This document shows positions 35,937 to 44,610 of a stretch of 64,000 nucleotides of DNA, in pieces. Source of the stretch: Desulfogranum japonicum DSM 18378 (GTDB lineage Bacteria > Desulfobacterota > Desulfobulbia > Desulfobulbales > Desulfobulbaceae); contig NZ_AUCV01000018.1 of assembly GCF_000429945.1 (NCBI RefSeq), positions 57,142-121,141 of the forward strand, in the 5' to 3' direction. Positions within the stretch are counted from its first letter, which is position 1; the number at the start of each line of letters is the position of its first letter. A program made the translations under genes and the position numbers. The notes under the pieces were generated by a model. The model saw nothing but the letters and a program-made list of their open reading frames with translations, searched no databases and was not told where the DNA came from.

Positions 35937-37049
35937 ATGAATTCAACAGACACCATAAACACACTACACAACCAGAATATACCAACATCACTTCAACAGG
36001 TTGGCTGGTCGTCTTTTTTTCAGAATCAACTGCAAAACGACTCCAACGACACAAGCCCTGCTCGCATTATAGGGGTAAGAAAAAACACATACCTGGCAAC
36101 TCTGGGGCACCAAGAGATACCTGCCACCCTTTCAGGCAGGCTTTTCAACACATCCGGCTTGTCATTTCCTGCTGTCGGAGACTGGGTGCTGTTACGCGAT
36201 ACGGTTATTACTCAGATTTTTATGAGAAAAAATGCACTCTCCCGAACAGCATCCGGCGGCAGAGACCGTAAAAACAACGAAGCATTTTCCAAACAGCAGG
36301 TACTTGCGGCAAACCTTGATATGGTCTTTATCGTATGTGGCCTGGATAGGGATTTCAATCCCAGAAGAATAGAACGCTACCTTACCCTGGTCTATAACTG
36401 CGCCCTAGTACCGGTTATCATATTAACCAAATGTGACCTGCATCATGACCCCACGATCCTGATTCAGGAGGTGGAATCAGTCGCTTTCGGTGTTCCTGTA
36501 TACCCGGTTGCAGCAAATGACACAGCCACAGTCTCACAGTTGAGAGCACTGCTGTCCGTTGGACAGACAGCCGCACTTATTGGATCTTCAGGTGCTGGTA
36601 AATCCACCCTGATAAATCGTCTCTATGGGGATGAAATACAGGCGACCAGTCACGTGGGCAGCAGGGTTGGTAAAGGAAGACATACCACAACAACCCGGGA
36701 TCTCATTGTACTTCCCTCGGGCGGCATGGTTATCGACAATCCGGGCATCAGAGAGATTGCGCTCAGCCTTGATACTGTTGGGGAAAATTCAGCCTTTCCC
36801 GACATCGAGGCAGCTGCCAGATTATGCCGCTTTGCCAACTGCAGCCACAATCACGAACCTGGGTGTAATGTTCTGGAGCAGGTAGCAAATGGCCAGATAA
36901 CGTTAAGCAGACTGCAGAGTTATCAAAAACTGCAAAATGAACTCGACTATCATCACCAACGGGAAAGCAAAAGCGCTTCAAGACTGGAAAAAGAGCGCTG
37001 GAAAGCTGTTTCTCAACAAGCGAAAGCCATAAAAAAGAGGAAAAGATAA
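35937..37049 (+). CDS. rsgA: Ribosome small subunit-dependent GTPase A
   Basis: 370 residues from the ATG at 35937; GGAAG precedes it. An OB-fold (about 40-110) is followed by a circularly permuted GTPase with motif order G4 (LTKCD), G1 (GSSGAGKSTLINRL), then G3 (DNPGIRE). A C-terminal zinc knuckle reads CRFANCSHNHEPGC. RsgA matures the 30S subunit and hydrolyses GTP when bound to it. The C-terminal tail is Lys/Arg-rich. The stop overlaps the next ATG by one base (TAATG), so translation is coupled to the GNAT gene. Confidence 0.92.
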   Translation: MNSTDTINTLHNQNIPTSLQQVGWSSFFQNQLQNDSNDTSPARIIGVRKNTYLATLGHQEIPATLSGRLFNTSGLSFPAVGDWVLLRDTVITQIFMRKNALSRTASGGRDRKNNEAFSKQQVLAANLDMVFIVCGLDRDFNPRRIERYLTLVYNCALVPVIILTKCDLHHDPTILIQEVESVAFGVPVYPVAANDTATVSQLRALLSVGQTAALIGSSGAGKSTLINRLYGDEIQATSHVGSRVGKGRHTTTTRDLIVLPSGGMVIDNPGIREIALSLDTVGENSAFPDIEAAARLCRFANCSHNHEPGCNVLEQVANGQITLSRLQSYQKLQNELDYHHQRESKSASRLEKERWKAVSQQAKAIKKRKR

Positions 37050-37600
37050 TGGACATACGAGAAGCAAACAAACAGGATGTGCCTGCAATTCTCCAGGTAC
37101 ATCAAAAAGCATTTGGTGAGGACAAAGGTACTGTTATTAGCCGATTAGTGAACGACCTTTTTCAAGACACCACCGCAAAACCCAGCTACTCTTTTATAGC
37201 CAATGACAAGGATACCATTGTTGGCCATATTCTCTTTACACATGTTAACATAGAAGGAACGGGCAGCGATATAGATATACCAGCGCAAATTCTAGCGCCT
37301 CTGGCGGTTCTGCCGGAGCACCAAAATCAAGGAGTCGGCATTCAGTTAATTCATGCAGGCATTGATGCACTTCGAAAGTACGGTATCAAACTTGTCTTTG
37401 TGCTGGGTCATCCCGGCTATTATCCACGTTGTGGCTTTATCCCTGCTGGATCGATCGGGTTTGAAGCCCCATATCCCATCCCCCCTGAACATTCCGAAGC
37501 CTGGATGGTGCAGGAACTTTGCCCAGGTATTCTCGACCAGGTGAAAGGAAAAGTCGTGTGCTCAGTTACTTTAAATCAACCTGAACATTGGAGGGAATAA
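37049..37600 (+). CDS. GNAT family N-acetyltransferase
   Basis: 183 residues. MDIREANKQDVPAILQVHQK opens the GNAT fold, and LAVLPEHQNQGVGIQLIHAG is motif A with the acetyl-CoA pyrophosphate loop. FVLGHPGYYPRCGFIPA matches the YhbS-like subgroup. The substrate is unknown. Overlap with the rsgA stop indicates one transcript. Confidence 0.87.
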   Translation: MDIREANKQDVPAILQVHQKAFGEDKGTVISRLVNDLFQDTTAKPSYSFIANDKDTIVGHILFTHVNIEGTGSDIDIPAQILAPLAVLPEHQNQGVGIQLIHAGIDALRKYGIKLVFVLGHPGYYPRCGFIPAGSIGFEAPYPIPPEHSEAWMVQELCPGILDQVKGKVVCSVTLNQPEHWRE

Positions 37601-37914
37601 TTACATGATGATATTGCGGCGTACTGGCTTGTTTGTGATCTTATTTTGTAAACAGGTTTGAAAAATGCGACAGGTAAGGTAGTGTAAGGAACTATTCATG
37701 GTCACCATCTCCTGTCGCAGACAATATTCACCAAAACAGCATATCGCCAGAAAGCCTGGAGGTATGCTGGCAGAAAACAACCAACAGAAAATACTGTAAG
37801 AAACTTTGCCCCATTACAGTTCTCTACAGTGCCCCAGATAGTCTGCAACGTTGCCGATCAGCGTTGCAGCATTGACGACAGCCATTATCGGCCCAACTCA
37901 AACAAGGAGGAAAA
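37601..37914. other. Intergenic region before the amino-acid transporter
   Basis: About 314 bp. A strong ribosome site (AAGGAGG) sits at its 3' end. No clear promoter, operator or repeat was recognised. Confidence 0.4.
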
Positions 37915-38655
37915 ATGCCAGGAATCATCAAATTTGTTGTGCATGCATTCATCTGTTTCTTCATCGCCATCGGCTCAGTGCAGGCCAAAGACCTTATTAT
38001 CGGCGTAGATGCTAATTTTCGCCCTTTTGAATTCAAAGATGCTCAGGGAAAGTTCACCGGATTTGACGTTGAACTGTTTGATGCCATTGCCAAAGACCTT
38101 GGCTTAAACTACAAATGGCAAACCATGGATTTCAATGGCCTTATCCCAGCCCTGCAGTCAAAAAGCATTGATGCCGCCATCGCGGGAATCACTATCAAAT
38201 CATCCAGGGAAGAAGTGGTGGACTTCTCCTATCCTTACTACGATGCAGGTCTGGTTATCCTTGTACGTGCCGACAACACCAGCATCAAAACCATCGAAGA
38301 CCTGAAAGACAAAAAAGTTGCAACCAAACTTGCAACCACCAGTGCGGACTACCTCAAAACAAACGGAGTCAACGATGTTAAACTCCTGCCCAACACAGAT
38401 AACCTGTTTATGGAACTGCTCACAGGTGGAGTGGATGCTGTCTTCTTTGATTCACCACCCCTTATGTACTTCTCCCAGAACCAGGGCAAAGACAAAGTTA
38501 AAATTGTAGGTCCTCTGTACCAGGGGCAGTCATACGGTATTGCCTTTCCCCAAGGAAGCGAACTAAGAGAAAAAGTCTCCATCAGCCTGCTAAAATTCAT
38601 GGAAGATGGAACCTATGAAAACCTCTATGGAAAATGGTTTGGCAAGTTACCGTAA
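37915..38655 (+). CDS. glnH: Polar amino-acid ABC transporter, periplasmic binding protein (GlnH-like)
   Basis: 246 residues. Signal peptide: IIKFVVHAFICFFIAIGSVQ ending in AKD. The SBP_bac_3 fold is evident: IIGVDANFRPFEFKDAQGKF, GFDVELFDAIAKDLGL, the ligand-contact Arg in IKSSREEVVDFSYPY, and the hinge region KKVATKLATTSADYL. It binds a polar amino acid, probably glutamine or glutamate, in the periplasm. Permease and ATPase genes follow, after a strong terminator hairpin. The gene symbol is by analogy; specificity is not proven. Confidence 0.88.
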   Translation: MPGIIKFVVHAFICFFIAIGSVQAKDLIIGVDANFRPFEFKDAQGKFTGFDVELFDAIAKDLGLNYKWQTMDFNGLIPALQSKSIDAAIAGITIKSSREEVVDFSYPYYDAGLVILVRADNTSIKTIEDLKDKKVATKLATTSADYLKTNGVNDVKLLPNTDNLFMELLTGGVDAVFFDSPPLMYFSQNQGKDKVKIVGPLYQGQSYGIAFPQGSELREKVSISLLKFMEDGTYENLYGKWFGKLP

Positions 38656-38679
38656 TTGTGCATTTATAAACTAATCACC

Positions 38680-38717
38680 AGCCCGTCTCCTTTTCTAACC
38701 AGGAAAGGAGACGGGCT
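38680..38717 (+). terminator. Strong hairpin terminator between glnH and glnP
   Basis: AGCCCGTCTCCTTT pairs with AAAGGAGACGGGCT, extended by a wobble and a G-C pair to 16 bp, with a 6-nt loop and GTTTTTA directly after. Partial termination here would give more binding protein than permease, a common arrangement in ABC importers. Confidence 0.88.
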
Positions 38718-38738
38718 GTTTTTATATGAGATATCATT

Positions 38739-39410
38739 ATGGAAATGGGTTTTGATTTTCAATACAGCGTAATGTGGGAATCGGTTCCACTACTTTTATC
38801 CGGCGCAAAGCTGACTATCATCATCACCGTGTTCGGTCTGGTGATTGGCTTTCTGCTCGGTGCAATTACCGGGCTTATGAAGATCTCCAGAAATTGGTTT
38901 GTTCGGAAGTTAGCAGGGCTATATATCGAGTGCATTAGAGGAACTCCCATCATGGTGCAGGTGATGTTTATCTATTTCGGACTTCCAATGGCCCTGGGAA
39001 TGCGCATTCCTCCAATGGCTGCAGGCATCGTTGCCATTGCGGTCAACTCAGGCGCCTATATTGCAGAAATTGTTCGCGGCGCCTTTCAATCCATTGAAAA
39101 AGGACAGACTGAAGCTGGACGATCCATTGGTTTGAGCCACTTACAGACCATGTATTACGTAATCTGGCCTCAGGCGTTGAGGCGCATGATACCGCCACTG
39201 GGAAATCAGTTCATCATCAGCCTGAAAGATACATCGCTCCTTGTCGTAGTTGGCGTCGGCGAACTGACACGAACCGGACAGGAAATTGTTGCCTCCAACT
39301 TCAGAGCGTTTGAAGTCTGGCTGACTGTCGCCTTGATGTACCTTGTGCTGACCCTTTCCCTTTCGCGGTTACTGCATTTTCTTGAAAAAAGGATGGATAT
39401 CAACACATGA
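38739..39410 (+). CDS. glnP: Polar amino-acid ABC transporter permease (GlnP-like)
   Basis: 223 residues with five membrane segments, starting at [40 protein letters not shown] is the HEAAxxG-family start region. The EAA loop [20 protein letters not shown] docks on the ATPase. Its last codons overlap the start of glnQ by 4 bp. Inner membrane. Confidence 0.9.
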   Translation: MEMGFDFQYSVMWESVPLLLSGAKLTIIITVFGLVIGFLLGAITGLMKISRNWFVRKLAGLYIECIRGTPIMVQVMFIYFGLPMALGMRIPPMAAGIVAIAVNSGAYIAEIVRGAFQSIEKGQTEAGRSIGLSHLQTMYYVIWPQALRRMIPPLGNQFIISLKDTSLLVVVGVGELTRTGQEIVASNFRAFEVWLTVALMYLVLTLSLSRLLHFLEKRMDINT

Positions 39411-40129
39411 TCAGAATCGAAAATCTTCATAAAAATTTTGGATCTCTTGAGGTGCTGAAGGGAATAGATCTCACCATCTCCAAGGGAGAAGTAACCGTTA
39501 TCATGGGCCCAAGCGGTTCCGGAAAAAGTACCCTGTTGCGTTGTATTAATCGACTGGAAGGCATTACTTCGGGAAAAGTTTTTATTGATAATCAGGACGT
39601 TGCTGATAAAAAAACAGATATTAATTTTATCCGCTCAGAAGCAGGAATGGTATTTCAGCAGTTTAACCTTTTTCCCCACATGACCGCCCTTGCAAATGTA
39701 ACTCTTGGCCCTCGCAAGGTACGTAAAATGCCCTCTGACAAGGCTGAAAAACTTGGCAGGGAGCTGCTTGGCAAAGTGGGGCTGGCTGACAAGGCAGATA
39801 GTTATCCGGATCATCTCAGCGGCGGCCAGAAACAGCGAGTTGCCATTGCCAGATCACTTGCCCTGCAACCAAAGGTCATGCTCTTTGACGAACCAACCAG
39901 CGCCCTTGATCCTGAACTTGTAGGCGAAGTTCTGGAAGTCATGAAGCAACTGGGCCGCGAGGGGATGACCATGATAGTCGTGACCCATGAAATGGGATTT
40001 GCCAGAGAGGTGGCAGACAGGGTTATATTTATGGATGGAGGATATATTATAGAGGAGAATACACCAAAAGAAATATTCACCAATCCACAACACCAGCGTA
40101 CCCGTGAATTTTTGCGCAGTATCTTATAG
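39407..40129 (+). CDS. glnQ: Polar amino-acid ABC transporter ATP-binding protein (GlnQ-like)
   Basis: 240 residues, the family standard. Walker [11 protein letters not shown]-loop FQQFNLFP, signature [16 protein letters not shown], Walker [14 protein letters not shown] and H-loop VVTHEMGFA are all intact. It starts 4 bp before the permease stop (ATGA overlap), so expression is coupled. It powers uptake through GlnP. Confidence 0.93.
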   Translation: MIRIENLHKNFGSLEVLKGIDLTISKGEVTVIMGPSGSGKSTLLRCINRLEGITSGKVFIDNQDVADKKTDINFIRSEAGMVFQQFNLFPHMTALANVTLGPRKVRKMPSDKAEKLGRELLGKVGLADKADSYPDHLSGGQKQRVAIARSLALQPKVMLFDEPTSALDPELVGEVLEVMKQLGREGMTMIVVTHEMGFAREVADRVIFMDGGYIIEENTPKEIFTNPQHQRTREFLRSIL

Positions 40130-40189
40130 TCACCAAACGACTGTCAACGCTCCATCTCATAGACTGTGAGCAATATCAAGGAGAAATCC

Positions 40190-40840
40190 ATGAACCCTGA
40201 AAGCAATACAACACAAACATATCATGTGCTTCCTGGACCTAAAATGGGTTTGGTTACCCCTGAATATCTTGAACAGGTCGCCGCTTTAGCTAAAAAGCAT
40301 GGTATTCCCTTTCTTAAACTCACTGGTGCCCAGCGAATTGCCATTGCTGGACATTCCAAGGAAAGTGCAGAAGCGATTTGGAAGGAGATGGGACAGGAGC
40401 AGGGGCCCTCCAAACCTGTGGGCATACATTATATCCAGGCCTGCCCCGGTGAGAAATGGTGTAAGTATGGCAAAAGAGACTCACTGGCTCTGGGGAAAAA
40501 GATTGAAAAAGCCTTAATGGATATCCCTTTACCAGCCAAAACAAAGGTCGGCATTTCAGGCTGTGCCATGAATTGTTGCGAATGTTATATTCGCGATATA
40601 GGAATTTTTGCGCTCAAAAAAGGTTGGACGCTGATTTTTGGAGGAAATGGTGGAGGTGTACCGCGTATAGGTGATGTTATCCAGGAAGGATTGACCGATG
40701 ACGAAGTTATTGCATTGGCAAGAAAATGCCTGGAATTCTATGCCAGTAATGCCAGAAAAATGGAAAGAACCGGACGCCTTATGCGACGCACCCCCATAGA
40801 GGCTCTTCAAGATTTCATATCAGGTAATTCTTCGGAATGA
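40190..40840 (+). CDS. Assimilatory-type (low-spin) siroheme sulfite reductase
   Basis: 216 residues; AAGGAG lies just before the ATG at 40190. The siroheme-[4Fe-4S] Cys pattern is complete: CPGEKWC (C-x5-C) and CAMNC (C-x3-C). LTGAQRIAIAG supplies the siroheme-binding Arg region. The length matches the small single-chain assimilatory-type sulfite reductase described from Desulfovibrio vulgaris, half the size of plant or enteric enzymes. It would reduce sulfite (or nitrite) by six electrons in the cytoplasm; its physiological donor is not known. It follows the gln operon by 60 bp but is probably a separate unit. Confidence 0.87.
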   Translation: MNPESNTTQTYHVLPGPKMGLVTPEYLEQVAALAKKHGIPFLKLTGAQRIAIAGHSKESAEAIWKEMGQEQGPSKPVGIHYIQACPGEKWCKYGKRDSLALGKKIEKALMDIPLPAKTKVGISGCAMNCCECYIRDIGIFALKKGWTLIFGGNGGGVPRIGDVIQEGLTDDEVIALARKCLEFYASNARKMERTGRLMRRTPIEALQDFISGNSSE

Positions 40841-40844
40841 CAAT

Positions 40845-41033
40845 TCATTTATCTTTGTCTTGTTGTAATAGCTCTTTTTTACGAAGGGCAACCCCTTGTT
40901 TATGGAAATTTTTTGCATGAAGAAGTAGGTTCCCACGATTTTCGTACGTCAAGGATTGTTCATTGCGCAATTGTTTCATTCGTTGCAATAAGGACGAATC
41001 TTTGGCTTCTAAAGCGCTGATTGTTTCATCCAA
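40845..41033 (-). CDS. Small coiled-coil-like protein, possibly a 5'-truncated remnant
   Basis: 62 residues from a TTG. The frame reads protein-like further upstream (TTIDAQSYYAASIRILL) until a TGA near 41118, so the true start is unclear and a frameshift may have removed the N-terminus. The C-terminal half is highly charged and helical (LLQRMKQLRNEQSLTYENRG). It is convergent with the sulfite reductase, 4 bp apart. Not recognised. The remaining gap to 41534 holds only a hairpin. Confidence 0.35.
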   Translation of the reverse strand: MDETISALEAKDSSLLQRMKQLRNEQSLTYENRGNLLLHAKNFHKQGVALRKKELLQQDKDK

Positions 41034-41442
41034 AAGAATTCGGATAGATGCGGCGTAATAGGATTGAGCATCGATCGTTGTAATACTGTACGCTGAAAAG
41101 AGGATAAAGCATTTTCACCAGAACCAGCGAAAACACCCAGTATAAGTTGTATCTGCAACATGCCAACCCCCTTGGCTTGCCCGACCTTGCCGATGTTGGC
41201 ATGTACATTATTCTGGCGCGCAACAGGGCTGCTTCCCTCCTTGAAAATATCACTGCATTATCAATATATTATCCAGCCAGGTAACACAAAAAACAGTGAC
41301 TGATGGTATGCACGGCGCACCCTGCCAAGTGGATTGCAACAAAGTAGTTGCGGAAGAAAAACTTATAATTTGAAAAGAGACAGGGACAGATTGTATTCCC
41401 TCATCCCCATACACCATATTGCCGCCAGGCTAAACCTTACAG

Positions 41443-41475
41443 GTTCCAGGCATAAACCATGCCTATGCCTGGAAC
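41443..41475. terminator. Perfect 12-bp hairpin downstream of the subtilase gene
   Basis: GTTCCAGGCATA pairs exactly with TATGCCTGGAAC across a 9-nt loop, about 60 bp beyond the subtilase stop. No T-run follows on either strand, so its role as a terminator is unproven. Confidence 0.45.
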
Positions 41476-41534
41476 TCACTTTGCATACTCAACAATTTCG
41501 GAATCGCCCTGAAAAGGGCATACCAGGTGTGAAC

Positions 41535-42725
41535 CTAATCAATTGGAGCCTGGACGATTCCCGTTCCCACATCCTCCTCTTCAATGCCAGATACCAGGGG
41601 AACAGTAGTACCGCTGGCAATAAGCTGGGATAACAGTGAGCGACTCTCCACCCTGCCTGACCTTTGCCGCTGCCGCTGTGCGAGCAAGGTTGCAACGCCT
41701 GCGACATGGGGCGTAGCCATGCTGGTACCACTCATGCTTGTCAGGCCTCCGCCAAGAGCCGCAGATATGATATCCACTCCCGGAGCAGATACATCCACCT
41801 GATTATTTGAGAAATATGCCACATCCAGGCCATTGCTCTTCTGGGCAAGGGCCCCAACCGCTATAACACCGGTACCTGCAGAGGGAGGAGCAACAGCAAT
41901 TTCATATTCAGGCCTATTACTTTCATTTCCCGATGCCGCCACAATAACAGTACCATCATCAAAATAATCTTGAGATTGTACAAACGCAGATAACTCAGAA
42001 AACAGATTTATATTGGCACGATATGCCTCCAGAGCCATTGAGGTGGCAGGCTCTATGTCATACTCGTACTCCTCCACCAGTTTGTGTACAAAACCGGGAA
42101 AATCGATACCCAAAGACATGGAAATAACATGGGCACCTTCATTCACCGCCCACTGGATGGCCCTGGCTATTGTTAAAGACGAGCCACCACCTTGGCCCAG
42201 AACTTTCCCAATCAGCGCCCGACGAACGCCCTTGGCCAACCCTATACGCATCCCGTCAACATCATTGCCGAAAATCGTCCCTGCACAATGGGTACCATGT
42301 CCATGTGTATCATTATCCTCCTCTGAGGTAAAATTCTTCTGAATCAGGTTAACCTGCCTGAATGACGGGTGGGAAGGGTCTATCCCTGTATCCAGAACTG
42401 CCACGGTAATGCCGGAACCATCAAAAGAAGAAAGCGGCGCACTTACAGCCTGTACTCCCCATGTGGCGGCAGCGAACAGCGATGCATCAATATCTTTTTT
42501 TTCCACCGGCTCGATGAGTTTCAGTGGCATAGGGGGAGCGATTGCACGAATTCTGGGGTCGCGCCGCAAATCATTACGCTCTTTGGCGCTCAACTCTGCT
42601 TCCATTACTTCAACAGTTTCATGTACAGGGGTAAAAGCTGATGATCTCGATACAGTTCTGAGATTGTCAATGGTCGGAACAACTATACTTTGGCCACTCA
42701 ATACCACATACGTATTCACTGACAT
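41535..42725 (-). CDS. Subtilisin-like serine protease without signal peptide (S8 family)
   Basis: 396 residues from the ATG at 42725; GAGGAGG directly upstream decides the start. There is no signal peptide. The N-terminal 85 residues resemble an I9-like prodomain. The triad is intact: Asp112 in VAVLDTGIDPSHP, His143 in GHGTHCAG, and Ser335 in SGTSMATPHVAG; the oxyanion Asn is in AASGNES. A 50-residue insertion (HKLVEEYEYDIEPATSMALE, then ANINLFSELSAF) separates the mid-domain strands. Proteins like this without export signals may be intracellular or exported by another route. Confidence 0.9.
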   Translation of the reverse strand: MSVNTYVVLSGQSIVVPTIDNLRTVSRSSAFTPVHETVEVMEAELSAKERNDLRRDPRIRAIAPPMPLKLIEPVEKKDIDASLFAAATWGVQAVSAPLSSFDGSGITVAVLDTGIDPSHPSFRQVNLIQKNFTSEEDNDTHGHGTHCAGTIFGNDVDGMRIGLAKGVRRALIGKVLGQGGGSSLTIARAIQWAVNEGAHVISMSLGIDFPGFVHKLVEEYEYDIEPATSMALEAYRANINLFSELSAFVQSQDYFDDGTVIVAASGNESNRPEYEIAVAPPSAGTGVIAVGALAQKSNGLDVAYFSNNQVDVSAPGVDIISAALGGGLTSMSGTSMATPHVAGVATLLAQRQRQRSGRVESRSLLSQLIASGTTVPLVSGIEEEDVGTGIVQAPID

Positions 42726-43023
42726 GACTACCTCCTCTTTGTTTGTTGAAAAACATCTTTTCCTCAAAAGATGCCGGGTTGCCTCCTCCGCAACACCAAC
42801 AAGTCGGTAACAGCAAGTTGAGTATGCGGCTCTTACAGAGCCTCTCAAAAATCACACAGCAGATTCATTTCAACCTCCACAAAAAACACCATCACTGTGG
42901 ACAACTGTCTTCAACCACGTATGGCGAAGATACAACGGGGTAAGACCTATGAAGAGTATGGAAATATTTCGTAAACAGAAGGATTATCTGACCAGGACGT
43001 AACAAATAATTTCTTACGTAAAC

Positions 43024-43134
43024 GTAACTGCTCACAGCCCACCTGATCTTTCCGCGATCAGCCTGGTTTACGTATGACTCAATACGCTGCACCAGCCAGC
43101 TTGCGAAAACCTCAGGCGCCCTGTAACCACTTAC
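43024..43134 (-). repeat. Family C inverted repeat, full 111-bp copy
   Basis: GTAACTGCTCACAG at the left; CCCTGTAACCACTTAC at the right. It is the reverse-complement match of 16803-16913 (same length) and shares TTTACGTATGACTCAATACG with 12516-12618. Confidence 0.85.
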
Positions 43135-43164
43135 AAATAGGGGAAATATTCAAGCCTATTTGTA
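43132..43164. repeat. Short hairpin beside the family C copy
   Basis: TACAAATAGG pairs with CCTATTTGTA across a 13-nt loop. It overlaps the last bases of the family C element. Confidence 0.5.
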
Positions 43165-43383
43165 TCCGCTGGGAGTAGCTACACGTAAACGATACAACAA
43201 TTACCACATGCGTTCTGCGTAATCGCCTAAAATGACAGCAAATTGACAATATGATTTGTCAGGTTATCTGAATGGAAAGGGTAACAAACTTGTCCAGCAA
43301 ATTTACTACATTGAGGAATAAACAATTCAAGTACACAATATGACTAAAATCAAGTTAAAAATACTTACAATACCTGATCACGA

Positions 43384-44520
43384 TCACCTCAGATGGAGAT
43401 TGTTCTGTTCGACAGCCTGAAATGTCTCTATAAATTTTCGATCTATATGGTCCTTTATTGTAAAGGCAAATCTCCCAGAAAAGATGAAAAACCATTTACA
43501 CAAAATTCCAACACCACCGCCGAGGTTATATATAAGAAGGTATTGTCCCCCTGGATCAAAAGAGAGAAGCTGTTTGCCATCCAATGCTGCCATCAGGTTA
43601 TGGTAAAGAACAGGGTTTGCCCTTACAGCGTACACGCCCACTTTGGCCAGTGGTCGTGGCTGAAAAGAGATACAATCTCCACCGCCAAAAATATTGCTGA
43701 ACGTAGTTGACTGGAGATATTCATTCACAAGGAGTCCCCCATCCGGCCCTGTTGGCAAGCCTGATTCTGCAAATATTGCGGATGGCTTGACGCCAATGGC
43801 TGGAAAAATCATATCTGCTCTGTAGGATCTCCCGTCCTGCAATGTGATGTATCCGCCCTTCATCTCCTGGACGTATGAGCCCTCAACGACTTCAATGCCT
43901 CTTTTTGTACATATCTTACGGGCCAGTATGCCTATCTTTTCAGGATGATGTCTCATGAGTTGTTTGCCGGCTAAAATACGGATAGTGACGGCAGGTAACT
44001 CCTCCAGTTCACTCAGTTGCCAGATATTGCCTGCTATTTCCAGACCTGAAGGGCCGCCGCCAATAATGGCTATTTCCAGTGACTCACGTTTTCCGCGTTT
44101 GATTATTTCCTGCCGTGCTTTCAGCAATCCTTCTATGGGCTTGGCAGTAAAGACATTGGGGCCTTGGATGAAGCTGCCCAAAGGGACAAACGAGCCGGCA
44201 TTACAGGAAAGGACATCATAGGCGATGTTTCCTTCTGCCCCCTCCAGCGAGACCACCTGGTGAGCAGGATCAATCCGCCTAACTTTCCCACGGATAAAAC
44301 ATCCCCCCTGACCTTCCACTACTTTACGGGTATTAAAACGGATTTCATCCGGCGTATAGGTTCCCCCCAGCATTCCAGGCCCCATCCCGGAATAATAATG
44401 GTAATCAGAAGGTTGGATAACTGTCACTTCATAGCCTTTTTCGCTAAAAGTGCGCAAACGGGCAAGAGTGACCATATGGGCATGCCCGCCCCCAATCAAG
44501 ACCATTTTTTTTGCCGCCAT
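43384..44520 (-). CDS. SelD-associated FAD/NAD(P) oxidoreductase (NDH-2-like)
   Basis: 378 residues. FAD motif VLIGGGHAHMVTLARL at the N-terminus, NAD(P) motif IAIIGGGPSGLEIAGN near 150, and NIFGGGDCISFQPRPLAKVG near the C-terminal FAD contact. The arrangement matches TIGR03169, the pyridine-nucleotide-disulfide family often fused or adjacent to selenophosphate synthetase. The C-terminus (LIYNLGGGVGILCKWFFIFS) includes an amphipathic membrane-contact segment, as in NDH-2 and sulfide:quinone reductases. It follows the radical SAM fusion gene on the same strand, 90 bp apart, so the two may be cotranscribed. No selD is in the window. Confidence 0.82.
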   Translation of the reverse strand: MAAKKMVLIGGGHAHMVTLARLRTFSEKGYEVTVIQPSDYHYYSGMGPGMLGGTYTPDEIRFNTRKVVEGQGGCFIRGKVRRIDPAHQVVSLEGAEGNIAYDVLSCNAGSFVPLGSFIQGPNVFTAKPIEGLLKARQEIIKRGKRESLEIAIIGGGPSGLEIAGNIWQLSELEELPAVTIRILAGKQLMRHHPEKIGILARKICTKRGIEVVEGSYVQEMKGGYITLQDGRSYRADMIFPAIGVKPSAIFAESGLPTGPDGGLLVNEYLQSTTFSNIFGGGDCISFQPRPLAKVGVYAVRANPVLYHNLMAALDGKQLLSFDPGGQYLLIYNLGGGVGILCKWFFIFSGRFAFTIKDHIDRKFIETFQAVEQNNLHLR

Positions 44521-44610
44521 ATCCGGCTCCCGGAAAAGTACATTGAACCTACGGGCTCAATACCAGCAGTTTAAAAGATACACGCCTGTGGATTCCGCTA
44601 AGGCACAGTA

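Larger units (their letters stand above)
42726..43383. other. Non-coding interval holding a family C repeat
   Basis: About 660 bp with a full family C copy (43024-43134) and a short hairpin (43132-43164). No credible gene. Confidence 0.5.

Noticed and set aside
41026..41253. A 75-codon minus-strand frame upstream of the small coiled-coil gene
   Set aside because: It overlaps a better protein-like frame and has unlikely composition.
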